64,000 nt of DNA from Gigaspora rosea (GCA_003550325.1 QKWP01000234.1:193824-257823); one strand, 5' to 3'; shown: positions 1-11,437, numbered from the stretch's first letter. Program-made: numbers and translations. The notes: a model not told the origin generated them from the letters alone.

Positions 1-160
1 TTTTTTTTTTTTAAACTTCGTAACCCGTCTGATCTTTATTAGCAAATTACATAAAAGCTACATAATTTTATATACTAATTGTAATGATCGAACTAAGCTG
101 GCTGCCCGAATTGGTGCCCAACTTTGGCTACTGTACTGAAAAAGGTTTGCTCATACTCAA
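1..160 (-). repeat. Possible retroposed 3' end at window edge
   Basis: The window opens with a run of T, which is a poly-A tail on the minus strand, and a reverse-complement AATAAAG lies at about 34-40, some 20 bases before it. This is the layout of a retroposed or transcript 3' end. No coding domain upstream on the minus strand (to about 400) is recognised; the open stretch at 157-375 has a hydrophobic start and may be chance. It could be a LINE, a SINE or a host gene end cut by the window edge. Confidence 0.3.
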
Positions 161-565
161 GCGACGGTCTTCCCATCAGCAAGAAATATAGCACCGCCTG
201 GCTTCAGAAACCAACCACAGAATCCATTCTGCCTAAAAACTTCTTCTCTGAGCTTCTCATAAAGAAGAATAAAAAAAGAGGAAAAGATTAAAAGGGGGAC
301 AATACCTAAACAACTAACCAAAAAACCAACCAAATATACAACCAAAAGAAAAAAGAATAATAAAAGAAAAACCAAAAAAAAAGCAGAGAGAGAATAGAAA
401 CTGTAGATGCTAACACATCTAGTATAAATGATAAAAATTATATAATACCACTAGACTAATGTCTAATAGTGTATTATATGTACAGATATATAAAAAAAAA
501 GAAAATGAAACTAAAAAAAGATAAGAAATTTTTCACGTGCCCTCCAGATCCAACCACGTCATTTA

Positions 566-838
566 TTGTTTATTTTGTATGTAGCGACCAAATTTACTCG
601 TGATAGTGCCGGTCCTGATTCGGGTCGACCCAATTCGGAAGGAGTAAACACTGCTGATCTTTTGAAGGGGGTAAGCTTAGATTCCCACTCTTTGGCAAAA
701 ATTCTGAAAAAATCCAAAGGGAAGTATGACGATACTCAAAAGAAATTTAAAGGAAAGGATGAGGCCAGAAAAACTCATTTTTTTGTTGTTCCCCACTGTT
801 TTGCCACAAGGTACTTCGTCAACGGAAGAAATTTTTAA
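566..838 (+). CDS. Hypothetical 90-aa ORF, doubtful
   Basis: An open frame of 90 codons with a hydrophilic, Lys/Asp/Ser-rich middle and a better base balance than its surroundings. I recognise no domain. A GTAAGC at about 670 could be a splice donor, so the true product, if any, may differ. The adjoining stretch to 1673 is AT-rich and non-coding as far as I can see. It could be a fragment of an old element. Confidence 0.2.
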   Translation: MFILYVATKFTRDSAGPDSGRPNSEGVNTADLLKGVSLDSHSLAKILKKSKGKYDDTQKKFKGKDEARKTHFFVVPHCFATRYFVNGRNF

Positions 839-1182
839 TCTCCACCAAAATTTCTCGTACAAGGGCTCTGCCTTTTGCCAGTTATCTTGTAAAAGTACGC
901 TTTTGGCTTGCATGTTGAATATACAAAGGAGTCCCGGTGCATCAGTTGACCTTTGTAAAAACTGTTTTCTTGTGTTATTCTACTATACATTAAGTACAGG
1001 CACCGCTCCAACAAAAAACTTTTTGTTTTCTTCTGTTTGTAATTTGGTCCAAGTGATCATTGGAAAGAGTTGATTAAATCCTTCTGAATTCAAACACCAT
1101 TTGGCTAGCACAAATAACTTATTATATAAATAAATTAATTGTGTATTATGAATAAAATTTATTCTATATAATTAATTAAAAC

Positions 1183-1345
1183 TAGTGTTCTGATCCAAGT
1201 CAGATAATAGTAATCTGATGGGTTAGATATTTAATTTGGATCATGATCCGGATTAGATAATAGTGACCTGATAGGTTAGATATTTAATCTGAGTTATGAT
1301 CTAGGTTAGATATTTAATCTGGATCGTGGGCTAGATCAACAAGTT
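1183..1345 (+). repeat. hAT-like terminal relic
   Basis: Begins TAGTGTTCTGATCC, like the ends of the hAT element at 4921, followed by three degenerate copies of a GGTTAGATATTTAATCTGGATC word. Repeated short words next to the termini are usual in hAT elements. No matching right end was found, so this is probably one end of a broken non-autonomous element. Confidence 0.4.
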
Positions 1346-1673
1346 ATATGGGCAATTAATAAAATTGTAATGCAAAAATTAGAAAAAATAGTGTAAATGA
1401 AAGTTTTTTTTTAAGTTTTTTTTTTAATTTTATAATATTTATATTATTATATAACAGATTATGCATCAAATGGGCTTATTAAAATTTTTTTTATTAGTTA
1501 CTTTTTATATACCAAAATTTCTATTAGTATTCAGTTTAGAAAGAGAAATTTGTATTTTGGACTTTCTCTATACCAAACAAAATCTCTTGGAATAACCTGT
1601 TCAAATTAGAGAAAGATAACAGTATTTTATAATTATAGTTAGAAAATAATTTATTTATTAATTAGATAAATTA

Positions 1674-2958
1674 GGGTGTGGCGACATAGAGAAGCTGTCT
1701 AGTTGTCATCCCCCAAAGGGCAGGTCTAGAGTTCAAATCCCACTGGAGACGAAATGGAAAATAGGCCTGTGTTATGGTAACATTTGTTCATCGATCAGTC
1801 GGGTATATTACCTGTAACCTTGGTACCACCATCTTGAATGGGAGCATCAGCGCAGTTGTATAGTTATACAGACAAATCCAAGGGACCAGAACAATTGAAC
1901 CCCGTTTGGCAAGCCCCAAGTAGGGAGGTAACAAAGATCCTTCTATGGTGCTACAGAAGCCCTTACAACCGGAGACCAGAGAACTGAACGGAATATACAC
2001 CATGGCAAGAGGGGACACCAACCTGGCCGCCGGAGTCGTACCGGAGGAAAAGGTCCTATGTTTCGAAAGTAGGTACCAAGGAAAGGGAGACCATCGGCAC
2101 ATAAAGCCGGTCAAACCAATCCTTCCGGGCCAACTGGCTTGGTAGTTTGGGAGGGATCGGTATAAAGTTGAAGGTGTCGGATATGAGTACTGGGGATCAG
2201 AATGAACCCTACAAGGGCAGACAGAACTGACCGACCAGCAAGAAGTGGAAACATGGAGGTGTGTACGTATCAAAGCCCAACGGAGCTCTGGGTGTACCCA
2301 TATGGGAGTCTTAGGACGTTAAGAGGATCTGGGACCACTAGTAACAGGTATAGCTAGTATAAGTGCATATAGTGGTAGATCGGGTTGGCCGAGCTTCATG
2401 ATGCCATCCAACTACATCAGGGACTAGAAGCTTCGGCGAAACATACCTGGGTACTCGTTACCATAGCGGGAAGTACAGTCGTTCGCATATTTCTGAATTC
2501 GGAACGCCAAATCCTGGGTCCCCAAGTCGCAGAAAAATCGGCAGCATGCAGGCTTGAGATACTTACCCAATGTGGTAGAGGCAGCTACATGGCTTAAGAT
2601 ACGAACTCCCAAGAAGTATGCTAGTACAGAACTAGGTATATCAATTTGAAAGCAGAAAGCATCTACCTAGAATTACATACGCCAAATTGAAAGTAACGAT
2701 ATTAGAAAATGTGGGTAAAGTGGTGGACATGTAAATACTAACGGTTGGTTGGGGAAAAGGGACATCCAAAAACCAGGCTAGCTATATAAATAGGAGTATG
2801 GTAGGCTTTGGTAGGTTTAGGTTATGGATAAAATAGTCCAAGTCTCAGTACTTAGTAGATAGTATAATAATTGTAAGCAATATATTGTAACGATTAATAT
2901 ACACTCAATAAAGTTCAGAGGCATGACCTCACCTTAACATTAAAAAAAAAAAAAAAAA
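1674..2958 (+). mobile_element. Long tRNA-headed SINE-like element, copy S1
   Basis: About 1285 bp with a tRNA-like head (GGGTGTGGCGACATAGAG start, B-box-like AGTTCAAATCC at about 1730-1740), a non-coding body and a tail with AATAAAG (2907-2913), a GAGG/CCTC hairpin and poly-A (2942-2958). The same layout recurs at 11438, 53306, 55846 (partial), 42676 (minus) and 59005 (minus). No ORF is conserved among copies. Many CpGs remain, suggesting a young copy. The flanks AAATTA/AAATTTA give only a weak target duplication. The length is unusual for a SINE; a non-autonomous LINE derivative with a tRNA head is the alternative. Confidence 0.85.
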
Positions 2959-3178
2959 TTTAAGCACCTGATTTTGTGTGACAGACTCAAACATAGTAAA
3001 AACCTCATTATAGTCACAAATCACTTATAATCACTATCAGCATGAAAATTTGATTTTTTAACAATTTTATTAATAAAAAACCTGATTATAGTTACCAATT
3101 TTAACTAAATATGGATTATATAATCTGATTGGCCAATTTTCATATTCACATATATTTAAAATTATCTATTAATTGATA

Positions 3179-3495
3179 CTGTATATTCCCGAAAATAAGC
3201 TACTCCGAAAATAAGCAACCTCCCTGTTTTTTTCAAAAATCTTTAAAAAATGCGTTAGCAGTTGCTACATATAAAACTTTTTTTTTACTAAGTAAACTTC
3301 AAAAGATCAATTAAGTAAAGTTGTTCAGCGCATTAAAATACACCTATATTAAAAATTTCACGTCATTTGGACAACTTTATATTAGTACGTTTTTCAATTT
3401 TTTTAAAAATAGCTATACGCTAAAAATAAGCAACTCCCGGTTTTTTTGTGTAATTTTTTGCCCAAAAAAGGTTGCTTATTTTCGGGAATATACGG
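3179..3495. mobile_element. TA-flanked MITE (Tc1/mariner/pogo type)
   Basis: Terminal inverted repeats CTGTATATTCCCGAAAATAA and CCGTATATTCCCGAAAATAA with TA on both sides. It is 317 bp with no coding capacity. Its interior holds the AATTAAGTAAAGTTGTTCAGC module that is also found in the fold-backs at 4232 and 59688. Confidence 0.8.
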
Positions 3496-3522
3496 TAATC
3501 TGCCTGTCAACTGGAGAGAAAT

Positions 3523-4107
3523 CCTATAGGCGAAATGTGGAGTCCTCTATCTAAATTTTTTTACTAAGTTAACGATACATGTCCACTAATTGAAAATTGT
3601 AGAGCTCATCGAGACGCATCTAATAGTGGTTAGATTATCCAAATCGGCCCAGTGGATGGCAAGTTATCAGCAAAAAATAATTGGCCGACTATATAAAAAT
3701 CTGTAACAAAGATTATATATGAAAATCATTATAGGTGAAATGTGGAGTGCTTCCATTTAAAACTTTTTTCTTACTAAGTTAACGATACAAGGCCACTAAT
3801 TGAAAGTTGTAGAGCTCGTCGAGACACATCTAACAGTAGTTAGATCATTTAAATCGGTCCAGTGAATGGCAAGATATCATCGAAAAACGATTGGCCGACT
3901 ATATCTCTTATGTAAACAAATATTGTTTATATAGAGATTTATATAGTCGGCCAATCGTTTTTCGACAATATCATACGATCCACTAGCCTGATTTGAATGA
4001 TCTAACTACTGTTAGATGCGTCTCAACGAGCTCTACAACTTTCAATTAGTGGGCATGTATTGTTAACTTAGTAAGAAAAAAAGTTTTAACCATATTTCGT
4101 CTATAGA
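3523..4107. repeat. Direct and inverted repeat cluster (hairpin)
   Basis: Two diverged direct copies of a roughly 190-bp unit (3523-3727 and 3729-3917) are followed by an inverted copy (3926-4107), so 3729-4107 can fold into a long hairpin with a loop of about 10 bases. Each unit carries TTACTAAGTTAACGATAC and CACTAATTGAAAGTTGTAGA motifs. Flanking motifs such as CATTATAGTCAC (about 3005) and GACTATA (about 4200) suggest it is the core of a larger TA-type element at about 2990-4205, with the MITE at 3179 inside it. Confidence 0.75.
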
Positions 4108-5104
4108 TGACCATAATGAGATATTTTATTTATAGTCACACCTCTTTACAATCACCAAAATAGGGTGCGACGGACTTGGTGATTATAGAGAGGGATGACT
4201 ATATTTGTTTTTTTAAAAAAAAATATAGTTAGGGCAGTGTCATTAATCACCTGATTATTTTTTATCAGAGGCCTACCCCCTCCCTCTTCCTCAATATATA
4301 AATAGTCAGGTTCTTATATATAATTTCAACTTTTTTTGCCCTCTTCCTCCCCTAAAAAATCACCTGATTTTTGTTACTCCCCTTATAATTATTTTTTATA
4401 TTATTACAATTTTTGTATATATTCATTAGCAAATTTATAATAGCATAAGGTCTTACAAACCATAATAGTCATCCGATTTGTTACATGTAAATTTCATATA
4501 TATGAAATTTTAAAAAATTACATATAAAATTACTATAAACTTTGAAGTGATGATGTTTTTCAACCTACATATTAATTTAAAATTAAATTTTGCGATTATA
4601 TAGAGCAAAAGGAGGTGAATAAAAAAACCTTTCGTGCCAAGCCACAGTTCTGCCATCTTTGCACAAAATGAAAATGTAACTTTGCCAAAAAACAAATATT
4701 TATTGATTTTAAGATCATAATTATATGTAAAATCATGTTCTGAACAACTTTACTTAGATGAAGAAAGTAGATTACCTTGTAAAAAAAATGGGTTGTCTAT
4801 GTACAAACGTTAAAATTTTTAACTTTGCAATATAAAACTTTTTTTTTCATTAGATAACCTACTTTGGTCGCTTAAGCAAAGTTGTTCAGCACGTAATTTT
4901 ACTCAGTCTAAAGTCAAAACTAGTGTTCCACAAGATCCGATCTGAGATCCGGATCCGATCCGGATCCGGTGCTTCGGATCGGATCGAATCTACGATAAAT
5001 AGGATCCGACAGATCCCTGGGATCTGATCCGGTAGATCCGTAGGGATCCGTGGATCCGTTCAAATAATGAATGATGATTGGCTGAAAATATTATGCACTG
5101 ACTA

Positions 5105-5465
5105 CCCGTAGTGCACTGAGAATACGTAGGCTACGATTAGGCGAACCATCACGGAACGATCACGGAAAATTTTATTAAATTTTTATGTACGATCACGGAA
5201 TGATCATGGAAAGTCGCAGTTTAATTAGCGGGTATTATAACGATACTTGAAAAAAGTCTGCACACGTGACCTTTTGCGGCTTGTTGCATTTTACAAAAAT
5301 TGGATTGCGCAATATAAAATACCCGGGTCTAATACAATCTAACCAAAAAAAAACTTATAAAATACTCGGGTATTATCCTTAGCAAAAAAAAAAGTGCCAT
5401 GCAAAATACCGGGTACTTTACATGGGGGTACGAAAAAAGGGGGTACTTTGGTCAGTGCACTACGG
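5105..5465. mobile_element. MITE related to the pogo-like element
   Basis: Ends CCCGTAGTGCACTGAG and TCAGTGCACTACGG, with TA on both sides, match the terminal repeats of the autonomous pogo-like element at 26514-29544. AAAATACCCGGG-type words near the right end also match. It is about 361 bp and non-coding. It interrupts the left subterminal region of the hAT element, so it inserted after that element had formed. Confidence 0.75.
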
Positions 5466-5799
5466 TAGTTAATATTTTTTGATGAAAAAAAGAACTTTCA
5501 AACACTTTTTATTCTTTCTCTGATAATGAACTTCTTTTATCATTATGCTTTTATGCTAATAATCTCTAAGTCATATAAGCCTTTTATATATAAAGAAAAG
5601 CATTAACTTTTATTTTATAATGAATATATACAAAAAAAAAAAGCATGAACTTTTTAAATTTTTTTTTTTTTTTCGAAAAAAATTTTTTTTTCATAATATA
5701 TAATGAACGCGTGAACACGAAATATCCTTTTTTTTTTTTAAGTAAGAACTTTTAGAACTTTAACCCCATTTACTTAGCAACGTATTTAATCTTTTTACA

Positions 5800-8499
5800 A
5801 TGGACGAAGAACCTGGTGAATTTTATTATGAGCAAGCGTCTTCCTACCTGGACGAAACTGAACAAGCGTATACCTATATGGACGAAGCTGAACAAATGTT
5901 CACCTACATGGATGAAGCTGAACAAATGCCTACCTACATGGACGAAGCTAAACAAATGTCTTTCTATATGGATGAAGTAGAGCAAGTATATACATATACA
6001 GACGAAGCTGAACAAGCATCTATTTACATTAGTGAAGCTGAAATTGGTGAATCGTCTTCATCACAATCAAAGGAAAGTAACCCAATTCAGTCAAAAACTA
6101 GTAGTAGTAAAACTGCACCTACTAGGTAAGAAGATTTTTAGTATTAAATAACTTCGAAGAGATGTCTAATACATATTCACTTACCAATGCTTTGTATTGT
6201 AGGTCTTTCGTGTGGAACTACTTTAAAAAAAAAGGCAGTAAAGCCAAATGTGATTTTTGCGGGACGGAATTAGTGTATCAAGATGGAACTACATCGAATC
6301 TTAAGAAACATCTTAAAATACATAAAAGTAGAGTACCTGAATTAACAAACGAATCAAAAGTAAAACAAGGTGGCGTTACTATTATTGAAATGTTGAACAA
6401 TAAAGCAAGTGTAAGTTAAAAATTATATAATAGTTAGAAAAAAAGGTTTAAATTATTTAAGGCATATTTGTATTTATTAGGTTAATAATTCCCGTGCACC
6501 TTTTAATAAAAATAAATTTGATGAACTTATTAAAGAATGGATCATTAAACGTAATCGACCTTTTCTAATTACCGAAGATGAAGAACTTGAATTGATTTTT
6601 AAGTTTTTAGATTCTCGTGCAACAGGTATGATATTTGCTGCTAATATAAAACTTAAAATAAAAATACAAAGATACTTAAGTTGCTTTTTTTTATAGCACC
6701 TTCGGCCGATCTAATAAAAAGACATGTGACATATGATTTTGAAGTGGAACGTATGAAGCTTCGTGATAAATTGCAAAAAATTCCTGGGGGTATATCAGTA
6801 ACTACTGATATATGGACAACTGAAACCTATGACAAGTCATTTATGTCAGTGACCATTCACTATCTAAATTCATCGTGGAAGCTTAGAAGTATTTTGTTGG
6901 ATTTCATTAGTATGAAGGGGTCACATACAGGTGTCGCGATTTCGAATGCAATGGAAACATGTCTTCAAGAAATGAGGATTACCTCAAAATTGATTGCAAT
7001 TACACGTGATAATGCATCGTCTAATAATAGGTTTTTGCAAGAGTTTGCTTCTTCTTTATCACGAATTGGCATCCAATTCGATAGTACACAGCAATCGATA
7101 CGATGTTTTGGGCATATTCTAAACCTTGCAGTGCAAAGCATGTTGGATATTGTGGGAAACGAGTTAGAAAGGGTTAGCATTACGAGTTAGAGTTTGTTTT
7201 TTTTTTTTATATTAATTTTTGATTTATTTATTTTATTTTATTTTATTTTTTTTTAGTTACGTTCATTGATTAAAAATATTAGAGGATCACTGAAGCGTCG
7301 CGAGAGGTTTAAAAAGGCATGTTAAATTCACAATTTAAGTCAATTGAAGCCGATTCTTGATGTAAGCACGAGGTGGAATTCTACTTTCGAAATGTGTAAT
7401 CGGGCTGTAAAGTTGCAAGAAGTATTAGATAGTGTCGCTCTAGCTGAAACAGATTCACGACAGTATGTTCTTAGTGAGGATGAATGGAATAAAATAAAAC
7501 TTTTAATTGAAGTTTTAAAACCATTTAAGGATGGTTAGTAAATCGTTTTGTAATATAATTTGTAGTATACTGTATTAATATGCATTTTTCTTTAGCAACA
7601 ACTATAATGTCATCATCCGAATATCCGACTTTATCAATGGTTGTTCCTCTTTATCATACGTTGTTTGAGATACTTGATGAAACTCAAAAAAGGGATAATA
7701 CACCACAATGGCTTGTAAAAGGATGTCAAGCTGCAATTACTAAACTTTTAGGATATTGTCAAAAGACAAACGTATGGCATATTTCGGCAATAGTATTAGA
7801 TCCACGGCTTAAATTCCAGTATTTTGAAGAACTTGGATGGTCGCCACAACTTATTAGTCAGACAAAAAATATGTTAGTTTACGATTTGTAGTATAAATAT
7901 ATAACCGATATAATGTATTGATTTATATATATGTTCTATTTAATAGTATTAAAAATAAATATAATCAATATGCACCTATTTCCAATCAAGATGCAATGGT
8001 TGAACCATCTACAATGAATATACTATCGCGAATTTACAAACGATCTCGTGTTGAATATCAAAGCGAACTTGAAACATACTTATGTGCACCACTTGTAAAC
8101 CCACATACAGATATCTTAGAATGGTGGCGAATAAACGAAGCTAATTACCCAAACCTTTCAAGATTTGCTAGAGACTGCCTTCCAATACCTGCCACAAGTG
8201 TTCCAAGCGAACAAGTTTTTAGTATTAGTGGCAATATGATTACTGAAAAGCGTAGTCGGTTGAGTGACAAGACAGTACGAATGGCGATGTGTTTACAATC
8301 ATGGTGGAAAGAACTAGGTGAACCGTATGTATATAGCTTGATATTTTATTAAAATAGTACTAAGTCGTATAATTATTTTACTAAAGTCGTGTTAAAATCG
8401 TACTTGAGCAGAGATATTGAGCCACTTGATGATTTAAATAAATCATTAGAAAGTGAACCGAATAATACATTTGCAGTAAAAAATTATAGAAGCATTTAA
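5800..8499 (+). CDS. BED-finger hAT transposase, eight exons, one stop
   Basis: Cut-and-paste transposase of the enclosing element. Likely exons: 5800-6125, 6203-6410, 6481-6625, 6697-7172, 7257-7533, 7596-7887, 7947-8324 and about 8412-8499, all with GT-AG introns of 59-86 bp; phase is kept across each. The N-terminus has six or seven decapeptide repeats around YMDEAEQM. Next comes a BED zinc finger (CDFC, then H-x(4)-H near 6230-6330), then the catalytic region (TTDIWTTETYDKSFMSVT, ITRDNASSNNRF, CFGHILNLAVQ, LDVSTRWNSTF) and the C-terminal hAT dimerisation block (ILEWWRINEANYPNLSRFAR, IPATSVPSEQVFS). One TAA at 7323-7325 interrupts the frame. The last intron is the least certain; it has GTATGT and a TACTAA-like branch site, and without it the protein stops at 8352. 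Confidence 0.85.
5840..6036 (+). repeat. 30-bp coding minisatellite in transposase N-terminus
   Basis: Six to seven tandem 30-bp units encode the acidic decapeptide (x)YMDEAEQMxT. Period and frame are kept while third positions vary, so the repeat has been translated and is not fresh slippage. The function is unknown. Confidence 0.85.
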
Positions 8500-8820
8500 T
8501 GGGCAGATATAAAAAATCACATATTTGAATTATCTGCATTAAGAACTTGGAGATAATTATCATATAATGGGCAGAAATAATGTGTCACTTGCAGATTCAA
8601 ACAAATTAAAGCAGCTTATTTCTGTTTTGAAATTGGAAAATAAAATCGATATATCCAGAGATCGAATTAGCTTTTAACAATTTTATTTGAATTATAAAAT
8701 ATATGCTTAAATTTTTTTGGAGATAATTAGTTTGAAAGTTTTTTTTTAAAGTATATTGTTAACGATTTGAAAAAATATATACATGTATTAATATTGGCAA
8801 ATTTTTTAAAAATTCATGTT

Positions 8821-8900
8821 GAATAGTATGATTTGAATACTACTCAAACTGCTATTCGAAGTTCGAATAGCAGTTTGAGTAGTATTCGAATCATGCTATT
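8821..8900. repeat. 80-bp near-perfect palindrome
   Basis: Two arms of about 38 bp, GAATAGTATGATTTGAATAC... and its reverse complement, meet at CGAAGTTCG with almost no loop. It lies about 320 bp past the transposase stop, inside the hAT element. It may be a small fold-back MITE or a transcript 3' hairpin. Confidence 0.9.
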
Positions 8901-9525
8901 TAATATAATGAAAAAATTTTACCAGTGAAATAAATTAACATAAAGGTTTCTCTTATTTATGCCGGAGATAATTGGTTGGAAGATTAAACCAAAAAAAAAT
9001 TATCTTCTATGCAACAGTATTTTTTTACTACTTATCTCCCCAAGCAGTTAAAGTAAACGAGCTATTTCTCGCGGAACTCAAAATAGTTATTTAAATATGT
9101 ATGTATTTTATTATCTATTCGGTAGTACATAATTTTTTTGTCGGATCCGGATCCGGACCCGGATCTTTCTTATCTAGATCCGAATCCAGACTTGGATCCG
9201 ATCCGGTTTTCAGATCGGATCCGGATCTTCAAAAAGATCCGTCCGATCCGATCCGTGCAGAACACTAGTCAAAACGCATTTTTTCGGCTATTTTCTAGGT
9301 GAAAAATGGGGTCAAAGTTAGAAAAAAAAACTTTTTTTCTAAAAAATTTTTTTAAAAAAAAAAATTTTTCTAACTTCGACCCCATTTTTCACCTAGAAAA
9401 TGGCTGAAAAAACGCGTTTTACCTCAGATCGAGTAAAATTACGTGCTGAACAACTTTGCTTAAGCGACCAAAGTAGGTTACCTAATGAAAAAAAAGTTTT
9501 ATATTGCAAAGTTAAAAATTTTAAC

Positions 9526-9663
9526 GTTTGTACATAGACAACCCATTTTTCTTACAAGGTAACCTACTTTCTTCGTTTAAGTAAAGTTGTTCAGGTTTGT
9601 ACATAGACAACCCATTTTTCTTACAAGGTAACCTACTTTCTTCGTTTAAGTAAAGTTGTTCAG
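9526..9663 (+). repeat. Perfect 69-bp tandem duplication
   Basis: Two adjacent identical 69-bp units (9526-9594, 9595-9663) starting GTTTGTACATAGACAACCC, in the right arm of the fold-back at 4232. The left arm has one copy (about 4737-4835, inverted). Identity of the two units points to a recent event. Confidence 0.95.
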
Positions 9664-10199
9664 GGCGTGATTTTACATATAATTATGATTTTAAAATCGA
9701 TAAATATTTGTTTTTGGCAAAGTTACATTTTTGTTTTATGCAAAGATGACAGAACTGTGGCTTGGCACGAAAGGTTTTTTTATTCATCTCCCTTTGCTCT
9801 ATATAATCGCAAAATTTAATTTTAAATTAATATGTAGATTGAAAAACATCATCGCTTCAAAGTTTATAGTAATTTTATATGTAATTTTTTAAAATTTCAT
9901 ATATATGAAATTTACATCTAATATTTGTGTGACAAATCGGATGACTGATAATATAAGCAAAATATTTCGTAATATATTTTGAAATATTTTGAAATATCAA
10001 ATTTTTGAAATATTTCGAAATATATTACAAATTATTTCAAACGCTTTTAAAATATTTTAGGACTAGAAAACCAAGCTGGATCAGTAGATCTGTAATCTGG
10101 ATCACGCATTAGACTGATTTTTCGAAATAGTTTGAAATAGTTTAATAATATTCAAATTTTGTACTACAAGATCAGATTAGAACTTTTGTTTATAATTAG

Positions 10200-11400
10200 A
10201 TCTTCTATTTTGTTTTTTTTTGCTTTTTTGTTTTAATTTCATTTTTTATTTTCATTTCATTTTTTGTTTTCATTTTGTTTTTTTTGGTTTCATTTGTTTT
10301 TTTTCAATTTTTTATTTATTTATTTATTTTTTAATTTATTTTAATTTATTTTTATTTTGGCACTTTACAAGAACACCTTTGCAAGAAAACAAACAACTTT
10401 TCGAAATATTGCGCATGCCTACTTAGACTTCCAACACTTTTAAGAACACCAAAAATACTTCTTTAGAGAAATGATTTAGTTAGGTACAAGTTTTTGCAAG
10501 TTTTTGCAAGATTTCATGTTAGGGGAGTAACAAAAATCAGGTGATTTTTTAGGGGGGGAGGGGGTAAAAAAAAGTTGAAATTATATATAAGAACCTGACT
10601 ATATATATATTAAGGAAGAGGGAGGGGTGTAGGCCTCTGATAAAAAATAATCAGGTGATTAATGACACTGCCCTTATTTATTTTTTTGTTTTGTTTTTGT
10701 TTTTTTTTGTTTTATTTTAAATTTTTTTTTATTAATTTATTTTATTTTGGCACTTTGCGAGAATAGAACCCTTACTTCCTGGCATTTTGCAAAAAAACCA
10801 ACCCAGACTTTTTCAGCACTTCACGACTTTTTTAACATTTTGCAAGAACATCAACCTAGCTTTCACAATTTCTAAATTTGCAAGAACACAAACTCTTACT
10901 TTAGAGAAATGAAGATTTAGGCTTCGTTTATTTTTTTTATTAGTTTGCTTACACTTTTTGCTTTTTTGTTTTTTTTTTATGTACTTAGTTTTTTAATTTT
11001 TATTTTAGGTTATTTATTCCTAACTTTTTTGACACTTTGCAACTTTTCTTGGCAATTTGCAAGAATACTAACATTTCTGAGAAATGGTTTTTTTTTTATT
11101 TTTCATTTTGAAGTATTTAGAAAAAGAGAGCAAAACAAAGGTTATAGCTAAAACAAAAGAAGTAGTCAAAGCAAAGACGATAGAAAACAAAGAAGCGAAG
11201 ATAATAGCTACTGTGGAGTAAGCGAAAATAAGTGTGTAGGGCTAGTTTTTTGTATATACAGTAGTAATAGAAATAAATACAACGAAGTACGAAAGTAGAT
11301 TAAAATATTTGTAACAAAATAAAAATAATACTATATAATAATATAATATATAATAAAGTGTATAATATTAACTAAAAATATATATTTAATACATGTAAAA
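10200..11400. repeat. T-rich low-complexity stretch
   Basis: Long T/TTTTA runs with a recurring GGCACTTTGCAAGAACA word at about 10355, 10375, 10747, 10835, 10870 and 11030. Apparent ORFs are Phe/Leu/Ile-rich artefacts of T runs. The part after 10676 lies outside the fold-back. No gene seen. Confidence 0.6.
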
Positions 11401-11437
11401 TATAATATATAATAATAATAAATAAAAAATTGTAAAG

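Larger units (their letters stand above)
4921..9267 (+). mobile_element. Nearly intact autonomous hAT transposon
   Basis: A perfect 8-bp duplication GTCAAAAC (4913-4920, 9268-9275) flanks ends starting TAGTGTTC. Both ends carry clusters of a GGATCCGATCC word (about 4935-5065 and 9145-9260), the usual hAT subterminal array. Inside are a multi-exon transposase (5800-8499), a MITE (5105-5465) and an 80-bp hairpin (8821-8900). The transposase has one in-frame stop, so this copy is probably inactive but recent. It lies in the left arm of the fold-back at 4232. Confidence 0.92.
4232..10673. mobile_element. TTA-flanked fold-back element (PIF/Harbinger-like)
   Basis: Ends read GGGCAGTGTCATTAATCACC at both termini in inverted orientation, with TTA on each side (4229-4231, 10674-10676). 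The arms match over hundreds of bases and meet at an apex near 9345. A 3-bp TTA/TWA duplication with GGG-starting ends suggests PIF/Harbinger, but no transposase of that type is present. The left arm is split by the hAT element at 4921-9267. The right arm has an extra T-rich and ATATTTCGAAATAT-rich stretch at about 9960-10520 that the left arm lacks. Confidence 0.75.

Noticed and set aside
1788-2273. 161-aa minus-strand ORF with Ser/Pro-rich text
   Set aside because: It is antisense to the body of S1, and S2 and S3 do not keep it open.
8325-8357. 33-bp intron in the hAT transposase
   Set aside because: Too short for the introns seen here (59-103 bp); the acceptor at 8411 with a TACTAA-like branch site fits better.
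10220-11151. Two Phe-rich, membrane-like ORFs
   Set aside because: They are products of T runs; no start context, no family resemblance and the same pattern recurs at 61-62.5 kb.
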